This document shows positions 1-5,695 of a DNA stretch of 5,747 bases, piece after piece. Under the pieces are notes generated by a model. That model worked only from the letters and a program-made list of their open reading frames with translations. It was not told where the DNA came from and did no database searches. Position 1 is the first letter of the stretch, and the number at the start of each line of letters is the position of its first letter. The translations under genes and the position numbers were made by a program. The stretch spans positions 1-5,747 of the forward strand of contig DAOI01000028.1 of NCBI GenBank assembly GCA_002501805.1, written 5' to 3'. Source of the DNA: Euryarchaeota archaeon UBA463. GTDB lineage: Archaea > Thermoplasmatota > Poseidoniia > Poseidoniales > Thalassarchaeaceae.

Positions 1-238
1 CAACCAGCGCGCTTGGGATATAATTCAAGAAAGTGTGAACTGTTCCGCAAGCCACAATTATGCCTGCAACCGCATCAAGAGGAATACCTATCCCAACCGC
101 TACAGGGGAGAGGCTCAGGGCGATCAACGCAACGTTATTGACATGAAATCCAGGGATAAGCCCTGTTAGACATCCGAGTCCTACGCCAAAAACGAACGAG
201 GCTATCAACCATCCAAAGTCAACAAGAATTGGGTCCAA
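1..238 (-). CDS. TctA-like / COG1784 (DUF112) membrane permease, N-terminal 79 residues, runs off the left edge
   Basis: Only the N-terminal part is present; the gene continues past base 1. The visible protein is strongly hydrophobic and starts M-D-P-I-L-V-D-F-G-W, followed by a first membrane segment (about residues 9-27). Next comes the family signature LTGLIPGFHVNNVAL (residues 24-38), then another membrane segment with a later HTFLNYIPSALV stretch (68-79). The GLIPG-x-HVN and HTF-x-x-x-IPS pattern is that of the archaeal COG1784 branch of the tripartite tricarboxylate transporter permease (TctA) superfamily, whose substrate is not established. I place the start at TTG (238-236): no ATG or GTG is available in frame nearby, a GGTGAT ribosome-binding site lies three bases upstream, and family members begin just before this first helix. 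It follows the OB-repeat gene by 8 bases and is probably translationally coupled to it. Family assignment is from motif recognition; substrate unknown. Confidence 0.8.
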   Translation of the reverse strand, partial: MDPILVDFGWLIASFVFGVGLGCLTGLIPGFHVNNVALIALSLSPVAVGIGIPLDAVAGIIVACGTVHTFLNYIPSALV

Positions 239-241
239 GTG

Positions 242-247
242 ATCACC
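242..247 (-). promoter_or_regulatory. Shine-Dalgarno site GGTGAT of the permease gene, overlapping the upstream stop codon
   Basis: On the minus strand the bases GGTGAT match the conserved 16S rRNA 3' tail (ATCACC) and lie three bases before the TTG start at 238. The first G of the motif is the last base of the TAG stop (249-247) of the OB-repeat gene. This arrangement decides the unusual TTG start and suggests translational coupling of the two genes. Confidence 0.6.
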
Positions 248-1839
248 TATCTGACATCTATGCAGAATCTAGCTGTGCTCTCCATTCCAAATTCTTCCAT
301 GCTTAACCTTCCTACCCAATCTACTGGCTCCCCGATGGAAAGTTGCTCAATAGACTCAGCTCCATCTCCCAGCAGACAAACTTTCTCATCGGAACCGGAT
401 CTAGAAATCCAATCAATCCCATCTTCATCAGTCACAGCTTCTCCACTTAGTTGGACCATTTTGCCCAAGTCCCATCTCCAAGAATTGTAACCATCCCCCC
501 AATTGAGAACTACTGGGTCAGGAGAATCACCTAAGGTCCATGATCTGGCCTCCAGTACCACTCTTCCATCGGCATCAGACCACAGAACTGTGGCATTGAA
601 CCTGATTGGCTGGTTTGCCTCGATATATTCGGAGTGTTCACCTACAAGCAACAACCTCAACTTGGTCTGCCTCTCGTAGTAATCAGCCCCGTCTCCGACG
701 TAACCCTTGTCGTAATCAGGAGAGATAGGGTCCGTTACCCAACCTTCGAATGTGTAGTTACCGCCTACGTATGAGAACGGGTCAGAAGCAACATCTGAGA
801 GTTCTGTTGTGTCATCTCCGAATTCCCCAGTCACTCTTTCTGACATGAGGTCATAGCCTCTATCAAGGCAGACTTCGGCTTCATCCGCGGCCCATGCCAA
901 TCTCCCGGCCCAAACCCCGGAGGTCCCACTAAGGTTGGACTGGTCTAAATCATCCTCAGAGGGGAGGAAGCACATGCTGTCATTGGGCGATGGCCCCCTG
1001 AGTAGCCATTCCCCACCTTCGTTTACAACCGTCCCTGTTGCGAACACCATCTTCCCGATGTCGAAAGTGAGGGAATATGGGTCGGCTTCCCAATTAACGC
1101 TCGATGGAACGCCTTGGCTCAGCACTTCGACCTCGCTTGCTTGGACCAAAAGCCTCCATCTGTACGACCGTTCGTCAAACTGAAGCCATCCACTTACTCT
1201 GACATGGCTACCCGCTTCAACCCAATCAATCACCCGCCCCTCAATCTGAATGTAGAGAAGATGATCCGCTCCTCCGTAGACATGATTGTCCATCAAATAT
1301 AGTGAATGATATGTGACATCAGGGGCCAAAGCCTCACTTATCCAGCCATCAATCTGCAATGAGCTGTTAGAGAATGACTGAGGGTCCCTGCCGACCTCCA
1401 CTAATTTTGTCTCAGAAAAATCCACGAAACCGTCCTGAGCAATAATCGCCCCATAGCCGTTCGATTGAAGCCAAATCCTACCATTCCACTCAGATACTTC
1501 CCCTTCTACCGTCACTACAGTACCAATTGGCGGTACCTCGTTATTCCGATCAATGTTCCATCTGACTTTCGCAACAGAGTGGCCGTCTATCTCTTGAACT
1601 TGGAGGTCAATCCTATCAGCTCCCTCTCCATACGGATCTCTGACATACCCAGTCAGAATCCCCTCTATTTTCACTGTTTCGCGCGGGAAGTTACGTATCT
1701 CGTCAATCTCAATCATATCTGGCTCTCTTATTACGGCATAGAAGTTCATAGCTGAAACAAGAAGAAGCGATGTGAAAAACATCACCCATAGCTTTGTCAT
1801 GTACTGTGAGGAGGGGGCTCGACGCTTGATGGTTCCCAT
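247..1839 (-). CDS. Membrane-anchored protein of five tandem OB-fold-like modules, function unknown
   Basis: The 530-residue protein begins with a basic N-terminus (KRR at 5-7) and one hydrophobic segment (about 17-36), read as a signal anchor that puts the rest outside the cell. The remainder is beta-rich and falls into five modules of about 100 residues, at roughly 50-150, 152-251, 253-351, 353-447 and 449-530. A D-P-x-S linker opens three of them (D152-P153, D253-P254, D353-P354). Modules 1, 2 and 4 share an EG/DG strand followed by a GAD loop (D75, D192, D386). Modules 3 and 5 share D-[IL]-G-K-M-V (260-265, 457-462), a W-x-G-R-L strand and one Cys pair each (C290/C324, C488/C526), the only cysteines. 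Strand patterns such as TVVTVEGEVSEWNGRIWLQ resemble the OB-fold of the tRNA_anti class, but the ligand is unknown. The ATG is certain as the most upstream possible start because TGA immediately precedes it; no ribosome-binding site is visible, so the mRNA may be leaderless. It is followed closely by the permease gene. Confidence 0.8.
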   Translation of the reverse strand: MGTIKRRAPSSQYMTKLWVMFFTSLLLVSAMNFYAVIREPDMIEIDEIRNFPRETVKIEGILTGYVRDPYGEGADRIDLQVQEIDGHSVAKVRWNIDRNNEVPPIGTVVTVEGEVSEWNGRIWLQSNGYGAIIAQDGFVDFSETKLVEVGRDPQSFSNSSLQIDGWISEALAPDVTYHSLYLMDNHVYGGADHLLYIQIEGRVIDWVEAGSHVRVSGWLQFDERSYRWRLLVQASEVEVLSQGVPSSVNWEADPYSLTFDIGKMVFATGTVVNEGGEWLLRGPSPNDSMCFLPSEDDLDQSNLSGTSGVWAGRLAWAADEAEVCLDRGYDLMSERVTGEFGDDTTELSDVASDPFSYVGGNYTFEGWVTDPISPDYDKGYVGDGADYYERQTKLRLLLVGEHSEYIEANQPIRFNATVLWSDADGRVVLEARSWTLGDSPDPVVLNWGDGYNSWRWDLGKMVQLSGEAVTDEDGIDWISRSGSDEKVCLLGDGAESIEQLSIGEPVDWVGRLSMEEFGMESTARFCIDVR

Positions 1840-1901
1840 TCACTAACTAGCAGGGTTTTCTTCGGCAAGGTTCTTGACTCCATGGCCAGCCACAGCAGAC
1901 G

Positions 1902-1978
1902 GGACCCGTAGCTCAGTTGGTTAGAGCGCTCGGCTCATAACCGAGTGGTCATCGGTTCAAATCCGGTCGGGTCCACCA
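1902..1978 (+). tRNA. tRNA with CAT anticodon, probably elongator tRNA-Met, CCA encoded
   Basis: A full cloverleaf can be drawn. The acceptor stem is GGACCCG (1902-1908) with CGGGTCC (1968-1974), the D stem GCTC/GAGC (1911-1914, 1924-1927), the anticodon stem CTCGG/CCGAG (1929-1933, 1941-1945), and the T stem ATCGG/CCGGT (1951-1955, 1963-1967) with loop TTCAAAT. The discriminator is A1975 and CCA is encoded at 1976-1978. The anticodon CAT is at 1936-1938 in the loop CTCATAA. It is not an initiator, because the anticodon stem lacks the three consecutive G-C pairs (GGG:CCC) typical of initiators. Elongator Met is the best reading, but the isoleucine tRNA that reads AUA after modification of C34 also carries CAT and cannot be excluded by eye. 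No intron is present. Confidence 0.95.
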
Positions 1979-1986
1979 CTCTACAA

Positions 1987-2011
1987 CCAAACCCGGGATT
2001 TGGCCATTTTT
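1987..2011 (+). terminator. Probable tRNA terminator: short hairpin followed by a T-tract
   Basis: CCAAA (1987-1991) pairs with TTTGG (1999-2003) around the loop CCCGGGA, and a run of five T follows at 2007-2011. The site begins 9 bases after the tRNA CCA. Archaeal transcription ends mainly at U-tracts, so the T5 run is the key part and the hairpin may be incidental. Its presence argues against the TTG at 2000 being the start of the next gene. Confidence 0.45.
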
Positions 2012-2056
2012 GTATGCGCCGGGGGCGAAGTCTCAAATACGGTCTTGACGGCCATC

Positions 2057-3013
2057 ATGCTGATGTCAAGCCGAAGCTCTGTGAGGACTAGCATGTTGAT
2101 TCTCATGGTGTACTTCTTGAGTACGTGGGCAGGAGCCGCCGCTGTTCATGCTCAGACTAACCCAACTCCTGACATTACTCTGACCTGTGATAACCCACAA
2201 CCGATCGAAGTTTACCCGGGTGCGACAAGGACTTCTATTGTGTATTGCACGTTACAAAATCCAACTGTCCACAGCGAGAAGGTTGATCTACAGATCCAAT
2301 CAGGTGCACTGATTTCGGCGGGCCCAGCTTCCATGTCAGTAGGTTCAGGGGCGGATGTTAGCTTCCAGGTTATCCTTAGAGCGGATTTGAGAATGCCTGA
2401 GGGCCAACACCAGATCTCCATCACTGCTCAAGTTGTTCAGGCAGATGGAATCACATGGCCCAATGGCGCGCCAACCACCTACAAGGTACTAGCAGTAATC
2501 AAGCAGTTCAGCAGACTAAGAGTTGCATCTGATACCGCATTCATGCAACTCAGGCCTAAAGTCGACGTAATGATGTCCTTCGATGTCTACAATGACGGTA
2601 ACGCCATGGATCGATTCAACGTAGAGGTTGTCAATTACGACGAGCTCAACGATGAGGGGTTCCAAATCAGTCTACCTCTGGTGTCCGTGGAAATAGAGTC
2701 CTCGGCCCCTGCTGAGAAGGTAAGGGTCCAGATTCGAACACCCAAGAATCAAGGTTGGACTGATAAGTTCTTCAATCTGCAGTTCAAGGCAACATCTGAG
2801 TATTCAGTACGTACTGAAGGTATACCAAATTACATGGTCCAATCAATGACCATCTACATCCGTGGAGTATATCTGCCAGGATTCGAAGTGATGGGGTCCA
2901 TGATGATGACCGCGCTTGCCGCCGCCGCAATAGTCGGAGGAAGGAAGGAAGAAGAGATTCAAGAAGTGAGTGAAGACGGAACTTTACGTCCTCTGGACTC
3001 TAGAATATTCTAG
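2057..3013 (+). CDS. Secreted Ig-like (NEW3/CARDB-like) protein with PGF-CTERM-type C-terminal anchor
   Basis: From ATG 2057 the protein has 318 residues. An N-terminus with two Arg and a hydrophobic core (about 13-28) ending in AAAVHA|QTNP looks like a cleavable signal peptide (cut near residue 32). Two beta-rich domains follow. The first (about 38-145) has C44 and C64, possibly a disulfide. The second (about 150-268) contains FDVYNDGNAMDRFNVEV, the 'N-x-GN-x-x-D-x-F' strand typical of NEW3/CARDB-like Ig domains of archaeal surface proteins. Near the end LPGFEVMGS (273-281) opens a hydrophobic helix (to about 294) followed by GGRKEEE, matching the layout of PGF-CTERM anchors processed by archaeosortase. 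About 25 mostly acidic residues then follow, which is longer than usual. The open frame extends back to a TTG at 2000, but that lies in the tRNA terminator. Other possible starts are ATG 2063, GTG 2081 and ATG 2093; the last has GAGGA five bases upstream but would lose the basic n-region. Specific function unknown. Confidence 0.8.
   Translation: MLMSSRSSVRTSMLILMVYFLSTWAGAAAVHAQTNPTPDITLTCDNPQPIEVYPGATRTSIVYCTLQNPTVHSEKVDLQIQSGALISAGPASMSVGSGADVSFQVILRADLRMPEGQHQISITAQVVQADGITWPNGAPTTYKVLAVIKQFSRLRVASDTAFMQLRPKVDVMMSFDVYNDGNAMDRFNVEVVNYDELNDEGFQISLPLVSVEIESSAPAEKVRVQIRTPKNQGWTDKFFNLQFKATSEYSVRTEGIPNYMVQSMTIYIRGVYLPGFEVMGSMMMTALAAAAIVGGRKEEEIQEVSEDGTLRPLDSRIF
2083..2087 (+). promoter_or_regulatory. 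Possible Shine-Dalgarno site GAGGA for an internal start at ATG 2093
   Basis: GAGGA lies five bases before the in-frame ATG at 2093. Using that start would give a signal peptide beginning MLILMVYFLSTW with no basic residue, so I favour 2057. The ribosome-binding match makes 2093 a real alternative and leaves the start of this gene open. Confidence 0.35.
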
Positions 3014-3078
3014 GGATTCTGTTTTCTTACCCACTATGTGGCAACGGGTTGATAACGGGAACTCCTCCCTAAATTGTT

Positions 3079-3083
3079 AGAGG
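3079..3083 (+). promoter_or_regulatory. Shine-Dalgarno site AGAGG of the three-helix membrane protein gene
   Basis: AGAGG is complementary to the 16S rRNA 3' tail and lies seven bases before ATG 3091, a normal spacing. It supports the chosen start. The 77-base gap before this gene shows no clear TATA-like box at leaderless distance, which fits co-transcription with the preceding gene. Confidence 0.5.
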
Positions 3084-3090
3084 CATTGCG

Positions 3091-4335
3091 ATGAGTGGCG
3101 GCGGATTGTTGGAGAAGGCTATGGGACAGCAGATGTCATCTGAAGGCGAGTCAATGGTTAACGAGGTTGTAGCAGAGGCATTACCGCAGCCTTTGCCCTC
3201 CTCAAAACTTGAGATCTCAATTTCGGTAAAGATAGGTGCCGCCGTAGGGCTAATCGCCTTTCTGCTAATGTGGTTCTTGGATAGTTACGCCCTTCAAGAC
3301 ATCGTTGACCCGATCCCGTTCGGACTAATCCCTCTTGCCATGTTCGGTGGCTCATTCTACATGGTGTGGAGCGGTCTGGGGAAGCAGAAGACTGTAGTCC
3401 TGGTGGTTTGCTACCTGTTGATGGCCGGCGTCCCATATATCGCTGGAATGACTTTCTCGGAGTCAATTACCATTTCAGAGAGTGAGCTTTCTGACGATTC
3501 TTCAGAGATAACCCTGACTATTCGTGGCTTGTCCCCAGCAAGCAATGCCGATGTTTCAATCTCCTATGACGGTTCTATTGTGTACGAAGAGACTGTCGCT
3601 TTCTCAATGGATCGATCAGATGGAATCGGGGATTATGGTGAAATTTCTCTGCAGGTTTCGGATTGGTATTCTGGTAATTCAGACTCAAGCAAAGACTACA
3701 CAGTAACTGTGTCAGCAGGATCTAGTGAGTCTTCCTTCCTACTTCAGTCACTGCATCTTCAGAGAACTGTAAACGATGTAAAGAGCGCTACAGCGGCCTC
3801 AATCGGAACAGGCGCAGACTGCGACAGTTCCAAGGACTCCTGTGTAATTGGAGTGGCCTTGACTGCTTGGGCGGGATTGGATGCGCTCGGCTCAAACCCC
3901 CCTGGGGGTATGCCCTTCGCTGACTACACTCTTGATGCTACCCTGACCCATGAAAGTGGGGCTGTCGCAATATCGTACCCTACCGTAACTGTGGTCAACG
4001 GACTTGCTGAGTGGGACTCAGCTAACGGGCAATACGGCGGAGGCTCTGCAATCGTCGGTGCCGAGGGATCCCAACTCCCCCTGGAGGGATCCGTCGATGA
4101 CTTCGATCTGAACACAAGGTATGTCCCAATCGAGGATTGGGGGACAGATGACTATGGGTGCTACGAATTCACTGTCACTGTTACCCAGAGCTCACCATGG
4201 TCGGATGGTTCAGAGATATCTTACACCTCATTCTATGATTACGAGGAGCAGGGAGGGGATCAGGAAAACGACCCCAACAACACAAACCCACAAGACACAG
4301 AAGAGGCTTGGACAGTAACGACTAACTGCTCCTGA
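3091..4335 (+). CDS. Three-helix membrane protein with large beta-rich exterior domain, function unknown
   Basis: I do not recognise this 414-residue protein. It starts with a polar segment (1-42) containing MSGGGLLEKAMGQQM, probably cytoplasmic. Three hydrophobic helices follow at about 46-63, 74-93 and 101-119, with GLGKQK (95-100) as a short basic loop between helices 2 and 3. With the N-terminus inside, the remaining 290 residues would face outward. They are rich in Ser, Asp, Thr and Gly with alternating strand patterns (for example ITLTIRGLSPASNADVSISY, 140-159), as in Ig-like or other beta-sandwich surface domains. A CDSSKDSC loop (244-251) and C357/C413 could form disulfides; the other Cys (C107) is in helix 3. 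The tail (about 385-405) is a low-complexity stretch rich in Asp, Asn, Glu and Gln. It lies 77 bases after the PGF-anchored protein on the same strand, so the two may form an envelope operon. No catalytic motif is visible. Confidence 0.8.
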   Translation: MSGGGLLEKAMGQQMSSEGESMVNEVVAEALPQPLPSSKLEISISVKIGAAVGLIAFLLMWFLDSYALQDIVDPIPFGLIPLAMFGGSFYMVWSGLGKQKTVVLVVCYLLMAGVPYIAGMTFSESITISESELSDDSSEITLTIRGLSPASNADVSISYDGSIVYEETVAFSMDRSDGIGDYGEISLQVSDWYSGNSDSSKDYTVTVSAGSSESSFLLQSLHLQRTVNDVKSATAASIGTGADCDSSKDSCVIGVALTAWAGLDALGSNPPGGMPFADYTLDATLTHESGAVAISYPTVTVVNGLAEWDSANGQYGGGSAIVGAEGSQLPLEGSVDDFDLNTRYVPIEDWGTDDYGCYEFTVTVTQSSPWSDGSEISYTSFYDYEEQGGDQENDPNNTNPQDTEEAWTVTTNCS

Positions 4336-4392
4336 GCAGGTTCCAAATCTCTTCTTCAGAGGGTTCTCATAGGAAACCCTTCTCGGAAGAAC

Positions 4393-5475
4393 ATGGAACA
4401 CGAGAGCATGTATTACAGGATGATGGGTAACACAGGCATACAGGTATCAGTCATTTCTTACGGATTCTGGGCAACCTATGGGATCAAAGACAGACTATCG
4501 GGGGATGAAGGCGTAAGAACAGCCAAGGAACTGATGAGCATAGTCCGAAATGCTGGCGTCAACTGCTTCGATCACGCTGAGGCCTATGGGAATCCCAACG
4601 GAGAAGCCGAGAGGATATTCGGGATCGCCCTAAAGGAGCTACAGGATGAGAATCCACATCTTTGGCGCCGTTCGGATTTAGTAATCACAACCAAGGTTTT
4701 CTGGGGAGGTCCAGGAGTCAATGAATCCGGTCTTTCAATGAAGCATTGCAGGGAAGGACTGGACGCTTCACTCGCACGCCTACAGCTGGACTACGTGGAT
4801 CTACTGTTCTGTCACAGGCCAGACCCCCACACACCCACATCAACGGTAGTGAGGGCGATGACTCAAATGATCCGTTCTGGAAGGGCAACCGCATGGGGGA
4901 CCAGTGAGTGGTCCGCTCAGCAGATTACAGAGGCCTTCTGGATAGCAAAGAGTGAGGGGCTGGAGCCGCCCCAGTTCGAACAACCACAGTACAACATGCT
5001 ACACAGGGACAGGTTCGAGAATGAGTACTTCCCGATGTTCAATCACCCCTATAATATTGGCACCACCATCTGGAGCCCTCTCAGGTCCGGCTTTCTGACT
5101 GGTAAATATCTGGACGGCATACCCGATGATTCAAGGGCCACCCAAGATGGATATGGATGGCTCCTAGAAGATCTCGAGGAACGCAGGGAACGAGGAGAAT
5201 TTGAAGTGGTTAGGAAACTAGTAGATTTTGCAGCTAAAATCAAGTGCACGCCCGCGCAACTGGCATTGGCATGGTGCCTGAAGAACCGTGATGTGTCCAC
5301 CATTCTGATGGGGGCGACAACTCCCGCACAAATACAGGACAATCTTGGCTGCATTGAGGTAGCAAAGGCATTGACCGATGACGACATGTCGAAAATCGAG
5401 GATATTTTGACTAACAAACCGGACTCTTGGATGGGCCCGGGAGGAGCTGGAACAAGGCAATTGCATACTCTCTAG
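4393..5475 (+). CDS. Aldo/keto reductase resembling Kv-channel beta subunits (AKR6-like)
   Basis: A complete 360-residue (beta/alpha)8 NAD(P)H-dependent oxidoreductase, expected in the cytoplasm, reducing aldehydes or ketones; the actual substrate is unknown. The catalytic tetrad is D60, Y65, K101 and H141. Segments match mammalian Kv-beta proteins closely from memory: WRRSDLVITTKVFWGG (91-106), a GLS-x-KH helix start (113-118), LARLQLDYVDLLF (127-139), RPDPHTP (142-148) and WGTSEWS (168-174). Nucleotide-binding elements are WSPLRSGFLTGKY (227-239), R248, and the GATTPAQIQDN loop (307-317) that holds the 2'-phosphate/adenine end of NADP in this family. Kv-beta2 has Asn at the position of H141, so this protein keeps the ordinary AKR His. 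Bacterial YghZ-type AKR14 enzymes are the other close group. The start is ATG 4393 with only a weak GGAAG three bases before it; ATG 4408 (M6), where similarity to the family begins, is equally possible. No potassium channel gene is in the window. Confidence 0.93.
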   Translation: MEHESMYYRMMGNTGIQVSVISYGFWATYGIKDRLSGDEGVRTAKELMSIVRNAGVNCFDHAEAYGNPNGEAERIFGIALKELQDENPHLWRRSDLVITTKVFWGGPGVNESGLSMKHCREGLDASLARLQLDYVDLLFCHRPDPHTPTSTVVRAMTQMIRSGRATAWGTSEWSAQQITEAFWIAKSEGLEPPQFEQPQYNMLHRDRFENEYFPMFNHPYNIGTTIWSPLRSGFLTGKYLDGIPDDSRATQDGYGWLLEDLEERRERGEFEVVRKLVDFAAKIKCTPAQLALAWCLKNRDVSTILMGATTPAQIQDNLGCIEVAKALTDDDMSKIEDILTNKPDSWMGPGGAGTRQLHTL

Positions 5476-5529
5476 GGGGACAGATTACGTCATTTGTCCA
5501 TTCCCAGAGTAATATTCAACATTCCAAGA

Positions 5530-5561
5530 TTAATACCACTCGTTAAATAGTTAATACACTC
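5530..5561 (+). repeat. Direct repeat TTAATAC(C)ACTC, 21-bp spacing, flanking TTAAATA
   Basis: TTAATACCACTC (5530-5541) and TTAATACACTC (5551-5561) differ by one inserted C and start 21 bp apart, about two helical turns. Between them TTAAATA (5543-5549) resembles an archaeal TATA box. The arrangement would suit a regulator binding around a promoter directed rightward, but no regulator or firm transcript is visible. Confidence 0.35.
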
Positions 5562-5623
5562 TCATAATGAGGATGAATAATAAGGGGCCAATCTAAGCAA
5601 GCCATGTGCGTCACCTCGGCCCA

Positions 5624-5695
5624 ATGATTGTTCTGATAATCATCTCCTCGATATTGTCAGGGTGCATTGTCGGAGAGTTCGTCGAGGGGCCCTAA
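5624..5695 (+). CDS. Possible 23-residue hydrophobic peptide with lipobox-like LSGC
   Basis: ATG 5624 opens a 23-codon frame ending at TAA 5693-5695. The peptide starts MIVLIIISSILSGC and ends in an acidic tail. The hydrophobic run followed by L-S-G-C looks like a lipoprotein signal or a single membrane helix. There is no ribosome-binding site upstream, and an ATGATT/AATCAT inverted repeat (5624-5629, 5638-5643) covers the start codon. It may be a microprotein, the remnant of a decayed lipoprotein gene, or chance. Confidence 0.2.
   Translation: MIVLIIISSILSGCIVGEFVEGP

Noticed and set aside
935..1755. Plus-strand open frames across the OB-repeat gene
   Set aside because: Their translations are low-complexity with no domain pattern, while the minus-strand frame has a signal anchor and repeated modules; they are antisense shadows.
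1902..1978. Initiator tRNA-Met
   Set aside because: The anticodon stem is CTCGG/CCGAG, without the three stacked G-C pairs adjoining the loop that mark initiators.
2000..2056. TTG start at 2000 adding 19 residues to the Ig-like protein
   Set aside because: The codon lies inside the probable tRNA terminator, and the added residues precede a signal peptide that is complete without them.
3014..3090. T-rich stretch TGTTTTCTT after the Ig-like gene as a terminator
   Set aside because: The run is only four T and there is no hairpin; the next gene has a ribosome-binding site and no promoter of its own that I can see.
3158..3466. Minus-strand 102-codon frame inside the three-helix protein gene
   Set aside because: It is rich in Arg, Ser and Pro without any fold pattern and lies opposite clear membrane helices on the plus strand.
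4359..4381. Inverted repeat GAGGGTT / AACCCTT before the aldo/keto reductase
   Set aside because: Seven pairs including one G-T with a 9-base loop, no T-run and no known operator match; it is compatible with chance in a 57-base gap.
4393..5475. Part of a potassium channel system
   Set aside because: Only the beta-subunit-like reductase is present; the neighbouring three-helix protein has no pore signature such as TVGYG.
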